A stretch of 64,000 bases of DNA from Dasypus novemcinctus (GCF_030445035.2 NC_080689.1:28301278-28365277); one strand, 5' to 3'. Counted from the stretch's first letter, positions 1 to 12,440 are shown. The notes: generated by a model not told the origin, from the letters alone. Made by a program: numbers and translations.

Positions 1-84
1 CCTATACTTTTAGCAATTGCACTTATCATAACTGTAATAGATTAAATTGCAATTTGTGTTTACTATCTAGAGATGTAACTAAAG

Positions 85-210
85 TGTAAACTTGTGAAGG
101 GCAGAGAATGTTCATGGTAGTGTCCCCAGGATCTAGCATAGTACCTTATACAAAGTAGGTAATCCCTACATATTGCTTGGCCCATATGAGGGGCCCAATG
201 AATGAATGAA
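85..210 (+). repeat. L2 LINE 3' end fragment
   Basis: The stretch reads like the 3' end of L2: a GTGAAGGGCAGAGAATG segment, then a CTAGCATAGTACCTTATACA segment (the diverged 'most-used' L2 tail) and a terminal run of AATGAATGAATGAA. Strongly diverged, as expected for an ancient mammalian LINE. No coding capacity. Confidence 0.65.
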
Positions 211-464
211 ATTAATAAATAGTAGCTGGGCACCTGCTCCCCTTGACTGTGCAAATTATGAAATAACCATAGTGTTTGATTTGGGGCCATTTTTCTTGGC
301 TAAATTTGTATTCTCCCTCATATGAGATTGCTGACATATATTGCAGGACTTTTATGAATACTTCTCCTTATTTCAGTCAAGTATTTGTTAAAACCCATTA
401 TATGTAAATTTGAACTTATTTTCTGAATCTTTTATTCCTTTAATAACTTGCTACTTGCAAGCAA

Positions 465-790
465 ATCATAGAATTCTAAATTATTTGAGTTGGATTGACC
501 CTTAGAATTCAAATTCTTTTATTTAAAAAAGGATTTTCTTTCATAACACCTTAAAATTAGTTATCTGAGCATTCTTTGAATGGTTTTGGTGACCCTCAAG
601 AAACTCACTTCTTTGCAAGGAAGCCCATATCTTTGTTGTACCTCGCAAATTGTTGGAAATTTTTCTCCTTTATGTCATCCTAACCTCTTTCATACCCTTC
701 AGGTGTGGTGATGTCCTCTGAACAAAACCCTTACCTTTCTTATGATAGGGTTTTCTATTTTGGAAAAAGGCTCTTGTGCATTCTCAAAGG
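465..790 (-). repeat. L3/CR1 LINE fragment
   Basis: Resembles the reverse complement of the CR1/L3 3' region. Visible landmarks are the ATAGAATTCTAA start, the CTCAAGAAACTCACTTCTTT segment, and a GGAAATTTTTCTCCTTTATG segment followed by a TCATCCTAACC motif. These elements predate placental mammals. Identification is from remembered family consensus, so the boundaries are approximate. Confidence 0.55.
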
Positions 791-799
791 AATTTAAAC

Positions 800-1799
800 G
801 TTCATGGTTCTGCCACCTATTCCTAACTGAATATACTTCCCAGGTGTTTTGCTTTGTTGGTCATTTTAAAAAAAAGTTATTTTAAAATATAGTGTTCAAA
901 ATGAACTTAAGATAAACAATCAAATTAATGCTTTGGACAGTGGAATATATATGCCTTATATGAGCTAAACAATGACCCCAAGAGTCAATATTATATTAAC
1001 TCACTGGCAATTTATCCTAAGATCCTAGGGCATGATAAAAGCACTATTTTCAAAAATTAGACTGCCCTGATGCCACAGGAAAAAAATGAATAACCCAATA
1101 ACTGGCTGAGGCACAGTGATATTTTATCAAGTCACTTCCTTCCACACATGTCAACCTTAATGAACCAATCAACCACTGCTTTGGATTGATCTAAATTCTG
1201 CTCCACTTCGTTCACCTTGAAAGGCTAGTGAAACAAAAAATAGAATTGTTCAGGTTATAGATTTTAAACAAAAGATCAACCAACGTATTCAACCTGTCTG
1301 CCAGAAAGATATACCCACTATACAAGAGAAATGATACAGACTGCGAAAGAGAAAATTGATGTCCCCTGCTTCAGGCTCAGCATCAAATACAGTGGAACCT
1401 ACTTTAACATGTCTCAGGACCTGGATGTCTAATCAGATTATGTCCCCTGAAATGTAATTGAGCTATTAGTCAATTAGGTATAGGATAGTCCTCTTTCTAA
1501 CAAATAATCCTGATATTCCACAGTGTGTTTTATATCATGTGTCACTCTATGTATGATTTTAAAAATTGTTACATTTTTGGAAAACACACAGGGTAATAAC
1601 AAATGAGTAAAAGTGAAAAAGAATATGTAGGAAATGGAAAATATGTCCAAGAACACCATGTTAATGAGGATTCCTGTGAGTATCATCCTAACATAGTGTA
1701 TATAATATACACTTCAATGAGAGTTTCATTACATCTTTTTTGAAAAGGAGATGCTGTAAATAAATCAAGTATTATTATTATTATAATCCACTTTACTTC
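800..1799. other. Unassigned AT-rich sequence
   Basis: I recognise no gene, RNA or repeat family here. Sequence is AT-rich with short A and T runs. One 70-codon minus-strand frame at 1474-1686 has no domain signature and is treated as chance. Confidence 0.5.
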
Positions 1800-1930
1800 T
1801 TCAATTATTCTATCAACAGCATGTACTGTATTAGGAAACTTACCAGGCTATGGAGTTGCCAAGGTGAAAAACAAATGCTCAGACCTCCCTGAGGAAGTGG
1901 CATTTGAGGTAAAAGAGGTAAGATATGGAA
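1800..1930 (-). repeat. L2-like fragment
   Basis: An ACTGTATTAGGAAACTTACC segment, a GTGAAAAACAAATGCTCAGA segment and a CCTGAGGAAGTGGCATTTGA segment follow the order seen in reverse-complement L2 (vertebrate 'events to be stored' section followed by the 'gaggaggtgacatttgag' section). Short and diverged. Confidence 0.4.
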
Positions 1931-3654
1931 ATCCGTACTATTAAAACACTGATTTACCATTAATCAGATATTCTCTTCTTGATGTTTGATGATTTACAAC
2001 ACTTTAGATTAATAACCTGCATTTTTTCCAAGTGTCCTAGAAATTGTATTGCAGAAGATAGCTAACTAGAGTGAATATTTCATATTTCTTTGTGTTTTTA
2101 ATTCTCCAAATAAGCTAGAATCTAGTTTGAACTTTCTTTATAAAATTAATTTCTCAGAGCTTTTAATCACCTTATTTTTCCAGAAGAAAAGCAACATGTG
2201 GAACTTTTACTATCCCTGAAGTTTTGGAAATGATAGCTGGATATATTGACATTTTAAACAGAGGAAAAATAGTTAATTCCTACTTAAAACAGAAAACCAG
2301 CAGTTCAGTTGAGATACTTCCTTAAAAATTAAGCAAAACTGCCAACTCTCACTACTTTTGTGTTTATTCTGACTCCAAGGAGAGGGGATCAGGAGTGAAA
2401 GAGGTCTACTGCGGAGCCTGCTGACTCAGGCTGGTTTTCCCATGGCTGCTAAAGAGGCAGGGCTGGTTGCATAATTGAGCAGGCTTCATGGTCAGCCGTG
2501 GCATTGAAACAGACACTTGTGCTTAAGCACTTTTTCATGCTCCAGTAAGTAAATTGTTAATGGACAGCTAACACCATCCTAATCTCTGATACTACTTCAT
2601 GGAAAAACGATACGACCAGTCCCAGGGATGGAGAATAAAAAATAAGTGAGGTTAAAAAGTTTAAAGCCAGCTGACTGCATATCTGGCTTTGAGTTTAGCA
2701 TTAACTTCCAGATAGGAATGAGTATTTGAACAAAAATAGACCCTTTTAGAAACAAGCACTATTAAAGGGTAGAAAAACAGAAAACTAAAGGTCTTTGCAT
2801 ATGTAGAAAATATTACAAGATTAGATGCAACGCCAGTCCAGTTTTTGCTGTTGCCACAAGGGGGACACCTTCTGTGGACAGAAAAAAAAATAAACCAAAA
2901 GAAAGTGAACACTTTCATTTTTCCTCTGAGTTCACTGAGAAAGTTGGTGAAAAATATAAATGTTAAGGAATTATAATGAGATGAAATTTAGGAAAATCAG
3001 GTCCATTAATTTGCTGTCAAGATCTACTGTGACCATCTTATTTCATAGAAATGCAGGCATATGCTCTTGAAACAGGAGTCCCAAGCAGCTCTCCTGCATT
3101 TTTTTAAAGAGCTTATTCAGCACATGGAAAATATGAGCATGTTCCCTTTTAACTCTTAAAAGGGAAGTCTCATATTAACACTACACTTTTAAATAAAACC
3201 AACTGTGTTTTGTTTCTTTTTGTTTTTTAAGTAAAGTGAGCAAAAAAATGGAGAAGAAAAACCAAAGTTTTTTTGTACTAGGGCATGAATCTCCTAATTC
3301 ATATTTTGATTTACTCCACCCTAGGTCATCTTTACTTTCAGAGGTTAACTGAAGTGCATACTAGTTCCTTTCCTCCTGCCATTTTAATATTACTTAAAAT
3401 AGGATTCCTTTACTTGACTGAGGTTTTGTAGGATTGTGCTCATCTCTTATAGTTCTTAAAATGGTCACAGAATATCTACTCATTGTAATAGTTCAGTAGA
3501 ACTATGCAACAGTCTTCCATCTGCGGTGAGAGTTTTGTGAGGTTGACTACAAAGCTTTGTGACACTAAGTCTCTCTTAAAGGAAAGAATGTTGGGTTGGA
3601 AATGGATGAGTGGAAGATCTGGGTGAAAGCCCCACAAAATAATCACAACTGTTG
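1931..3654. other. Unassigned, mostly single-copy-looking sequence
   Basis: No gene or known repeat recognised over about 1.7 kb. Two parts look less degenerate than their surroundings: about 2380-2520 (GC-richer, with the palindrome-like AGCCTGCTGACTCAGGCT) and about 3000-3200 (mixed composition with TTTTAAAGAGCTTATTCAGC). These could be conserved non-coding blocks. The minus-strand frame at 2661-2918 (85 codons) has no recognisable domain. Confidence 0.4.
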
Positions 3655-3890
3655 GAATGATACTCTAATAATCATGACTGTCATTTATCGAGTGCTCACT
3701 CCATGTCAGGCACAGCATTACGTGCTTTACAAACAACATCTCATGTAAATGTTACACCAACCCCAGGAGATTATCAGAGTCCCTACTTTACAGACAGGCT
3801 ATGGAGGCTTACAGGACTGAAGAAAGCAAGAGTTTGCTGGTGATTTAGGATAGAGAAAGAGTCAGGAGTCGGGTCTGTCTGCTGAGTTTG
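3655..3890 (-). repeat. MIR SINE
   Basis: Clear reverse-complement MIR: GTCATTTATCGAGTGCTCAC, then CCATGTCAGGCACAGCATTA, GTGCTTTACAAACAACATCT, an ACTTTACAGACAGGCTATGG segment, and a terminal GAGTCGGGTCTGTCTG corresponding to the B-box end of the tRNA-like head. Nearly full length. Confidence 0.85.
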
Positions 3891-6269
3891 ACCCTCTGGA
3901 AAACAAGGTAATAAGTGCCTCAAATTTTGCTGTGCCTACGTGGGGTTACGCGAGCCTTGCAAAAGGAACTATATACGCGCCAGAACTTGTTTGTGTTAGG
4001 GTGAGCATGGCCTATAGCCTAGATGCAGGATCAGAAGTGGGCTCCTTGCCAAGCAGGTGCGAGCCAGAGGAGAGTGAGAGGAGCTGCTCTTCTTCCCAGG
4101 GCCATGGTTCTATGCCTTTTCACCAGCTGCAACGGCACTCCTCACTTCCCTGACATTCAGCATCACTTTTAAGATTCCAGAGGAGCTTTTTATTTCTACA
4201 CTGATGGACTGTGACATATCATGAGCAAGGAAAGAGGGGTAGAGACTCTGTTTCACTTTGGAATAAGAATGAGTAGATTGGAAAAGGAGAGAGGGTGGGA
4301 GACAACTTGAGGACCAAAGAGCAGACCCAGCCCTTCCACCCACTGCAGGCAGATTCAGTCCTCAGCCCAGACAAGAGCCATTAATGTCCTTCCTGACAAC
4401 CTGCAAAGGGCCGGATCTCTAAGCGTAGGAAAGAACCAGAAGGTACTTCTGCAGGATTCACCCCCAGGAACAATCCTAGAACTTTAGCCAATAAAACACT
4501 TTTCCGAATCCCCAAGGAGTCAGTACTGTATCACCTTATTGAAAAGCTATTCCTCAGATTTTACAGCCCAGTGTGAAGTGACGGAGCTCATAAGTGATGA
4601 TGAGACACTTCTAACATTCTTATGTTCTGCCACTTAATCTCTATTACACACACAGAAAGAAGAAATCTCTTTTTTCCCCTCCCCTATCAAGAGACATTCA
4701 TGAGAACTGTGATGACATTAAATAGGGATGTGTTTTTCTTCCACCAAGAAACTGATGAAATTGTGTGGATATTTTACCTACTCCAGGAAAATATGCCCCA
4801 CCCAAAGAGCATCAATAACGTGGAATATGCAATCATATATTTATGAGGGCAAATGCCATGTACTTGACTTTAAAACATGTAGCTCATTGGAAGGACAAAG
4901 AAATAGTTGTTTTTATTGTTACTGTTTTAACCTTTGATTATTGCTATGGATTCTAAAGAGAAACTTTAGTTATTTCAGAAGGTAAAGAGCAAAGAATATT
5001 TTTGTCATGAAGTTTTCAGCACTTAATTTATTCTTAATTTCATATGCTCTGATTGTTTCTCCAAATAATCCACTAATATATAAGATGTATAAATATAATT
5101 TTATTAATTTATTCAAGTTTGATTAGAACCTAATAGATATCTGGCATTCTAAAAAATTTCTAGGTACTTACTGAAGCAAATAAATGAAGAATTCTATATA
5201 TATGCTGAAGATGCAATGTGGAATATAACACTAATATTTTGAAATGATTTGTGTGGAAAGGGGGAGTAGAAAGGGGTAGTGGATTCACAATTACCTATTC
5301 AGATGATAAGGGACTCAAAATGGAGGACTTTTGGTATTAGCTTGGCAAAAATAATGAATATAAGTTATTAATAACATAAATGAAAAGAAGCAAAAATTAT
5401 AAAGCACAGTAAAATGTTGTGATGCTCGATATCTAATTGGAACATATGGGCATTGATGTTAATCATAGTATAGAGAAATGCCTGAATTTGCATTAGATAC
5501 AGAAAAAGATCTACAATTCTGGTACAATGAAGAATTAGTAAGCAATATTTTCTCAAATTTGGATTTGAAAGTCCTTCTATTCACAGTACCTCCTACTACT
5601 AAAGTTATGTTCCTTCAATATAAGAATGTGAAAATACAAAGTCCAATGCTAAAGCATATAAATTTCTATTTTGAAGGTGTAAGGTCCAAAGACAAAAAAA
5701 AAACCCACAAAAGATATTTTTGTTAAATAAAAACAATATTTCAAAACATTATCTGTTTCTCCCTCATAAAAAAATAACAAGTTCTGAGGCATCTTAGAAA
5801 GTCTTCTCATTCAAACTTTTATTTTCTGATCGAAGAATCTCAGATCCAGAAAATTCGGAACCCAATTCTTCACCCATCACAATCTAGTACTTTCTACCAT
5901 ATTATCTATGTTAATATAGAACCACTCAGTAACAATATTCATCTCTATAATAAGTTATACCCTTCTTCATTTTCTCTCCCCTGACCTTATTTTTTTGAGC
6001 TTGATACTTTTTCCCTTTCCAGACATTATTGTAACTGAGAAATTTAGTGTCAGACATGCTCTACCAGAATATATGTGCCTTCTTCCCCCTGCAGGCCTCT
6101 GCAATCACTGCAAACAAATATTTGAACTATTTGGCCAAATTCTAAAAACAAATGGACCTGACTGCCTTATGATGACTCATGCATTTAACCTGTAAGGTTT
6201 CTTTTAGTTATATGGACTTTTGTTTTTGTCTTCATCCTAATGTATTTGTAAGGAATTGAAGGTCAGATT
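3891..6269. other. Unassigned sequence
   Basis: About 2.4 kb without a recognised gene. The first 700 bp are GC-richer, and 3932-4153 holds a 73-codon open frame with no domain. From 4620 onward composition is AT-rich with several short chance frames. About 5820-5900 has weak resemblance to the 'cancer-of-sequence' central MIR segment (CGAAGAATCTCAGATCCAGA), too diverged to call. Confidence 0.4.
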
Positions 6270-6420
6270 TTTGCCACGTGCCATGTTTCTATGCTTTCTC
6301 ATCCAATATCTCATTTTGGCACACTTCCCCAAATGTAGATAAACCTGTATTATCATTGTTAATTTACAAATGAACAAACTGAAGCTAAAAATCGAAATGC
6401 TTGGATTATCTTTGACATAA
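6270..6420 (-). repeat. MIR-like fragment
   Basis: TTCTCATCCAATATCTCATT, CCTGTATTATCATTGTTAAT and TTACAAATGAACAAACTGAA follow the order of reverse-complement MIR ('ctcatttaatcc...ccattttacagatgaggaaactga'). Very diverged. Confidence 0.55.
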
Positions 6421-6520
6421 GTCCTAGAAATAAAGTTGAGACAATATGTATCAGCTGATGCACAATTTTATAATTGTTCATAGGTATGATTTCTTCCATG
6501 TTTATGATAATAAAGGATTT

Positions 6521-6965
6521 TGTGTGGCTTGAAAATGTATGTACCCCAGAAAATTGTGTTCTTAAAGCTAATCCATTCCTGTGGGTGTAAACCTATTTTT
6601 AGTAGGGTCTTTTGATGACGTTATTTCAGTTAAGGCATGGCCCAGGGTGGCTCTTAGTCCTCTAACTGAAGTCCTTTATAAATGGGATGAATACGGAGAG
6701 AGAGAGAGAAAGCCAGGAAAACAAGAAGTAGAAACCAATGAAACCTGGATGGGAAGGGAGATACCAGCAGACACTACCATGTGCCTTGCCATGTGACAGA
6801 AGCATCTAGGATTGCCAGCAGTTAGTCTTAGGGATGAAAGCATTGCCTTGATGACACCTTGATTTGGACATTCTCACAGCCTCAACTGTAAGCTAATAAA
6901 TTCCCATTGTTAAAAACCAACCCATTTTATGGTATCTGCTTTGAGCAACTTAGCAAACTAAAACA
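6521..6965 (+). mobile_element. Solo LTR, MaLR-like (MLT1-type relative)
   Basis: Starts TGTGTGGCTTGAAAATGTAT, continues with GTACCCCAGAAAATTGTGTT, a 'taatccattcctgtgggtgt' segment, CTTTTGATGACGTTATTTCA and a GA-rich tract with a (GA)n run near 6699. It ends with GCTAATAAATTCCCATTGTT and TAGCAAACTAAAACA. The AATAAA about 70 bp from the 3' end fits the R/U5 polyadenylation site of an LTR. Layout matches mammalian ERVL-MaLR LTRs, and the exact variant recurs at 22.1, 39.7 and 50.2 kb. No obvious 5-bp target duplication. No internal or coding sequence is attached. Confidence 0.7.
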
Positions 6966-7214
6966 ACTGCCATTTTGAATAGTGATATCCCAAGTCATAA
7001 GACATTGTGGAAAACACACAGTATCAGATGTGTCCATCCTATGCCAATGCATATAGATAGAAAGGCAAACAGACAAGGTGAATATAACCCTAGAAATAAA
7101 TCTCATACTATTGAACTCACTGTCATTTCTAAAATTCTTTAGAAAAATCCCACCCATTGCCACATGCTTCCCACTACCCCCCACCCTCCCCCAGGACCAT
7201 TTTATCACATCTTT
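6966..7214. other. Unassigned sequence
   Basis: Short single-copy-looking stretch between an LTR and an L2 fragment. The minus-strand frame 6927-7226 (99 codons) overlaps the LTR end and has no recognisable domain. Confidence 0.4.
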
Positions 7215-7440
7215 CATCTTCTCCACTGAAGAAGCGCAGGTGTTTTAGCCTCACTACCACCTTCCTTTCCAGGCTTTTGTATTGATATCATCTTCTGGAA
7301 TTGTTCTCTGCTTTAACTATTTTCTAGACCTTCATTAACAAATTATTTGAGGGTAAGGGTCTTTGTCATCATTTTATTCACCAAAGTTCAGTATTTAGAA
7401 TATAGTAGATGCTCAATAAATGTTTGCTGATTGAATAATG
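7215..7440 (+). repeat. L2 LINE 3' end
   Basis: L2 3' landmarks: TATTTGAGGGTAAGGGTCTT, TTTTATTCACCAAAGTTCAG, then ATAGTAGATGCTCAATAAAT and GTTTGCTGATTGAATAATGA. The CTCAATAAATGTTTGCTGA end is typical. Confidence 0.8.
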
Positions 7441-7560
7441 ACAGCTAATATTCATTGAGTAACTAAGTGATAGAATCTAAACATATTGCATGCTTTATCC
7501 CATTGGGTCTTATAATAAGAATGAAGCAAACATTTCAAATTATTTTTGTATCTTCTTAGC
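7441..7560 (-). repeat. MIR fragment
   Basis: ACAGCTAATATTCATTGAGT, then CATATTGCATGCTTTATCCC and GGGTCTTATAATAAGAATGA match the reverse-complement MIR order (attcattgagt...gctttat...). It abuts the L2 tail directly. Confidence 0.6.
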
Positions 7561-7639
7561 ACATGTTTGCATTTTGTTAGAATAGACAAATACTTTTCTA
7601 TGATTTTGAATGATAAATGTTACTTAGAGTGAGTAAAGA

Positions 7640-7810
7640 ATATTCACTTACTCATTTATTAATCAAACATTAAATACTTTGTATAGGAAATAGGGTAATA
7701 GAGTTACAAAATTCAGGAAAATGCCACACATCTGATTATACCACTGGTTAAAACTCTTCAATGGCCCCCCTTACCTTCTGCTACCTTGCTACTGCCTTCA
7801 GAACAAAGTT
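7640..7810. repeat. L2-derived fragments
   Basis: TATTCACTTACTCATTTATT followed by AATCAAACATTAAATACTTT looks like reverse-complement L2 tail. From 7731 TCTGATTATACCACTGGTTA and AAACTCTTCAATGGCCCCCC match plus-strand L2 ('ctgatcatgtcactcccctgctt...cttcaatggct'). Two fragments in opposite orientation. Confidence 0.5.
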
Positions 7811-8414
7811 CCTTCTTTTCAACATGGATGCTGAGAGGTTAGGGAGGACAGTGAATCCTCTGGACTCTAAACCATAGCTTAACATGACAGAGAGCTCATA
7901 CCCAGATTACCTTTCTGCAGAATTTCTCAGAGCTAGGGATGTTAGTATACCTTCTGAATATCTGAAATGGGGATGTAGTTCATGCTCTTTTTCATTAACT
8001 TCTTTTGACCGTGGAATCCTTTATGGAAGAACACGTCTTTTTCAGACTACACTTTCGAAGATGTGGTTTGGAAGGTTATGTCCTATGTGAACTTTTCAAG
8101 TCAATTTAATAAATAGTTTTTGGGTATTCCCTTGAAAAAGAGATCAAATTATTCAGTAACTTGGATATGTTTTGTTTTAACTAGACCCAAATGGAGTTTT
8201 GCAGAGAAAAAGTGAACTTTGGGACACATATTATCTATATTAGTTGTTTATTTAATCTATGTTCCCCAAATGAGCATGGATCTTCACCTTTGATATTTTT
8301 AGACTTGGATTTGGGCACGCATATTGATATATGCTAAGTATATAAATTTTGCTTAACTTTAGTTTCTTTATAATGCAACTTTGGGTGCTTAGAGTTTAGC
8401 ATAATGTGTTTCTT
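7811..8414. other. Unassigned sequence
   Basis: About 600 bp without recognised gene or repeat. A 68-codon plus frame at 7884-8090 has no domain or codon signature that I can support. Confidence 0.45.
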
Positions 8415-9290
8415 CATCAAACCAATTTTATTGATACCTATTAATAAAGCAAAAATCCATCCAAAGTATACAATCAGTGGTATTCAGTACAATCACATGG
8501 CTGCCCTCATCACTCCAGTCATCCTTAGAGCATCTTCATTATTCCAGCAAAAATAACAATACTAAAAAACAAAAACCAACCAACCAAACAAGACTCATCA
8601 CCTCTCAATCTCTCTATGCTTCCCTTGCCATACATAGTTGCTATTCTATTTCCTTTTCTCTAGTTTATTTGTATTTATATTTTGTAAAAAACAGTCATAT
8701 ATATATATATATCATATATCATATCATAGTCATATATATCACCCATATTCATATTTTATATGAGGTTTCACTGTGTTATACAGTTCCAAGTTACTTTTTT
8801 TATCTTTTTGTTTAGTGATATAAATGTCCTTAGGCTTTCCTTTTCAACAATTGTCATACCCATGTAACAATTCGCTAGTTACAAACAGCATGGTGTGCTC
8901 TCAACATTTCATTTCCAAAGATATACAAACAACCTTTTAACTAATATTGCACAGATTAACCATCAGCTTTCCATTCTCTAACCTCATTCTATTTTCTGAT
9001 GACCTATATTCTAATTATTAATTCCCTGAGTTTACATAATATATTTAGTTCATAATAGGGCAACAATACAATATTTGTCCTTTTGTGTCTGGCTTGTCAT
9101 TCAACAAAATGTCCTCCATGTTCATCCATATTGTCATATGCTTTATGACTTCATTTCTTCTTACCACTGCATAACATTCCATCATGTGCGCACACCACAA
9201 TTTGTTTATCCATTCATAATGTGTTTTTGTTTTGTTTTTCAATGTTTGAATTGCCTATGAATGTGCATGATATAATTTAATAAATTAATG
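8415..9290 (-). mobile_element. L1 LINE 3' region
   Basis: Reverse complement of an L1 3' end. TTTTATTGATACCTATTAAT, CAGTGGTATTCAGTACAATC and ACTCCAGTCATCCTTAGAGC correspond to the L1 3' UTR. The section 9070-9230 (CTTTTGTGTCTGGCTTGTCA, TCCTCCATGTTCATCCATAT, TTTGTTTATCCATTCATAAT) is the diagnostic L1M/xenarthran L1 3' section. The minus frame at 9045-9242 contains a MECYAVVRRNEVIKHMTIWM segment, recalling the L1 ORF2 C-terminal region 'MEYYAAI.KNE...TWM'. It contains an (AT)n microsatellite at about 8695-8740. Broken, not coding. Confidence 0.8.
8695..8740. repeat. (AT)n microsatellite, interrupted
   Basis: ATATATATATATATCATATA followed by two further CATAT-type units. Lies inside the minus-strand L1 fragment, so it grew after insertion. 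Confidence 0.85.
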
Positions 9291-10324
9291 TTTGTTTACC
9301 ATTGCCAGCTCAGTTAAAAATGAAAAACAAAACAAAAATAGCCTATACATTTATTGGACCTGAAAGAAACCCAGATTTTACTTAAGTCTCTAATTATATT
9401 CTTTGCTTTCCCTCTCCCCTGCATGCATCTTAGTAAATGTTTATCTTTTTAAGGGAAAATAAAATTTATAATAAATGACCTTAAATGTGAGGAAGACGTA
9501 AAAATAGATTGTTAGATGTGGACTTGATATCTATTCCTCTACACATGGATGGTAAAGTATGGTGAGTAAAGAGGTAAATTTTCACCAATTTCTCTTTGAA
9601 AAAAAGCAATCACCTTTTCTACAATTTGTATTGTTATAGTTAAAATATATGTCATTGTAATTTTTATAAAACTGAATACAAAACACTACAATGTTGGTAA
9701 AAATTTTATGTTGAATTACCAAAAGGTCTATGATTATAAGCCTGATCTAAAATACAAGTTGAACTTCAAGTGGACTTTTTGTTCTCCATTGTAGATTCAT
9801 GATTTGGATTTTAAATGCTAATTGTGAGGTGGATTCTTGAATACAATCTTTCATTTCTATGGTTCTTCTCTAATTTTTTTCATTTTTCTCCAAATTCTTT
9901 TTGCAATGTAATAGTGAATAATCAGTGAGGGATGTACATTTCTGGAAACATAAGTACTATGTAGGCAGAGAGGATACAAACATAGAATATGGTCACAAAA
10001 TAATTTAGCCTCTGTCTCTGACAAATGGTGACTCAACAATGAATGCTATTTTTTTTTAAAGTTGGCACAAAGAAACACTATTTTAAATGATTTGCTGATT
10101 CATTAAACACATTAACAGTTGAATGGATAGTAATCTGAGAAGAATAATATGTCTTTTTATACTTCTTGCTAGACACTATACTGAACATTTTTCATACATT
10201 AATTTTGCTTGTCTCACCATGAAAGTATATGAATTGTTTCCAATTCAAAAAGGCCAGAAAACATTTGTGAGACAGTGTACACAGTTGCAAAGCAAAGATT
10301 TCAAATTTTTCCACCTCTGACTCT
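9291..10324. other. Unassigned AT-rich sequence
   Basis: About 1 kb, AT-rich, no recognised gene, RNA or repeat. The short minus frame at 9857-10039 has no domain. Confidence 0.45.
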
Positions 10325-10500
10325 TAGCTTGGGCATGTAACTTAACCCCTCTGTCCCTCACTTTGCCTGTATGTCAAATCATAGCAACTACCTCATAGGG
10401 CAGTTGTGAGAATTAGTAAGTTAACACATGAAACTTGCTTAGAAGTGTGCTTGGGACATAGTGAGAGCTCAACACATGTCAAGATAATTTTTTGATAATT
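10325..10500 (+). repeat. MIR SINE fragment
   Basis: Good MIR core: GGGCATGTAACTTAACCCCT, CTGTCCCTCACTTTGCCTGT, then CTACCTCATAGGGCAGTTGT, GAGAATTAGTAAGTTAACAC and TGGGACATAGTGAGAGCTCA. The tRNA-like head is missing. Confidence 0.85.
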
Positions 10501-11284
10501 TTCTTAGCATGGCAGTAATTGACATTGTTGGGATTCAAACACAGGTTTGTTTGCATCTAGAACTCAGGTTTTAACCAACAAAAGACTTCTGATTCCATAG
10601 AATGTACTTTATCCATAGCTGTAAAGTACTAGTAAAATTCAATATGATTTAAAAATAATTTTAGTTAAAATTTTATTAAATTCAGCAATAGTTTATAATT
10701 GGTAATGTTTCATAATGTAGTTTCAGGTATGGCTGCATCTTGTTTTTCAGAGGGCAAGCTTCTGGACAGTTTAAGGGACTAGAGTTATTAATATTGTTGC
10801 ACACTATTATTATTGTTATTAATTGGAAACTAATATGTTGCTTTGAATAGAGTAAATATTCAGTGGATTCCTCTACTGCAGTATCTTGTTTACCTTGTTC
10901 AGAAAATGATTTAAGGTATTTCTTGTAAATTTCCCCCCTCACTTCTAATATGGTATGGCTTCATTTTAAAAATATATTTTGCATGTGTGTGTCTTAATAA
11001 TCATGAATTAATATATGTTTGTATTTATTTTTCATATCCAAAATGACAACTTCTGGACTCACTTCATGGCATGATTTAGAATAGGAGTAGAATGCATAAT
11101 CAGCCAGTTTAAAAGTATTTAACCATATCTCCCAGATGTTCAGCATTAGTGCTGAGCTGATGTCAGAAAGTTAGAGCTGAAAGGCTCTAAGAATCCCATC
11201 CATACTTTCCTTGAAATGTGATCATTCTTCAGTTTAACAGTTTAGTGACAGGGAAATCAGTTTCTTAAGAAAAATGTATTTGAT
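10501..11284. other. Unassigned AT-rich sequence
   Basis: No recognised feature. The minus frame 10682-10942 (86 codons) shows no domain; composition is AT-rich. Confidence 0.45.
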
Positions 11285-11535
11285 TTTAGTACAGCATATA
11301 ACAATGGCACTACCATTTATTGATCATGATGCCAAACTCTTTGCATTATGCCACTTAACCCCTTCAACAATGGTCGTTCCTGTGATGGTCCACATTTTAC
11401 ATAGAAGAAATTGGAGGCTTATGGAGGTTAGGTCACTTGTCCAAAGTCTCACTGCCATCAATACATTGAAAAGCCGAAAAGAAACATAAGCCGTCTGATT
11501 CCAACCAAACTCAGCACTCACCACTCTGCCAAGTG
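11285..11535 (-). repeat. MIR SINE
   Basis: Reverse-complement MIR: ACTACCATTTATTGATCATG, CTTTGCATTATGCCACTTAA, CATTTTACATAGAAGAAATT, GGTTAGGTCACTTGTCCAAA and a terminal CTCAGCACTCACCACTCTGC. Nearly full length but diverged. The two opposite-strand frames across it are chance. Confidence 0.75.
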
Positions 11536-12244
11536 GTTTGAATAATCTGGGCCCTGAGCTGAAATCGACAGGACTATGTATTTTGTCTCTATCAGAGCTC
11601 AGCCTGAAACCTTCTTTGTAGGGTTCTGCGAGTTTGGTCTTCAGCTCTCACTTACACGTAAAGAGTCTGTCCTGGAACCTGCCTATCCTCCTACTATTAT
11701 GGCCAGTGTTCATTTTTTATTTATATACTTTTGATATGTGATAAATTAACATATCACTTTCATAAAATCACACATTCGTCAAAGTTCTTGACATTTATTA
11801 TAAAGGCAAAAAACAAAAGAATGCATAGTTTCCTTGGAAAACTGTTGCTACCCAAAATTCATATGCCCTTGCATGATGATTATTTGATGTGTGCTAAAAC
11901 AATATAAAATTGCATTTAGCAGTGATAGTTAAGAAATACAATGTCATAAATACATATTTTATGTCCTTCAATAATTGTGGGTAGCATCCACATAGGATTT
12001 AGGCTAAGCAGTCTGAGAGATGTAATGTAAATCAAAATCAATCCTTTATTATAGAGAAAACTTTCAAATTGCTCGACCTGTTAAATAGGAATTCCCTGTC
12101 AGCAAAGACAACATCAGTAAAACTTCCAAAGAAATTATCTTTCTAGAAAAAGAATACATTTTTATCTTCACCTGTATTTCTGCTAGTTCCCCTTTTTGAA
12201 ATTCATTAGATTAAATAAGAGTTTGTTATTATTTTTGCTGCAAG
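11536..12244. other. Unassigned sequence
   Basis: About 700 bp without a recognised gene or repeat. The stretch 11700-11820 (TTATATACTTTTGATATGTG) may be an L1 3' relic, but too little matches to call it. Confidence 0.4.
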
Positions 12245-12440
12245 GTAGTGGCTCTCAATCCTTACTGTACCTTAGAATTTCTTGGGGTGGATTTTAAAAA
12301 TAAACTACCCTTGCCTGGATTCCACCAGCATATTTAGTTTATCAGCATTGCCCAGTGGGTATCAGTATTTCTCAGTCCCACTAAGTGATTCTAGTATGCA
12401 GTCAGAGTTGACAACTGCAGCTCAACCCTGGGGAAGAAAT
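12245..12440 (+). mobile_element. MER5A-type hAT-Charlie DNA transposon relic
   Basis: AGTGGCTCTCAATCCTTACT, then TTAGAATTTCTTGGGGTGGA, a 'ggattccacc' segment, CCCAGTGGGTATCAGTATTT and AGTGATTCTAGTATGCAGTC follow the MER5A consensus order. The left terminal inverted repeat (CAGTGGTTCTCAA type) is recognisable and the right end is decayed. Non-autonomous, never coding. Confidence 0.75.

Noticed and set aside
8695..8740. AT palindromes as an origin or cruciform element
   Set aside because: Simple (AT)n microsatellite inside an L1 relic; nothing else supports an origin.
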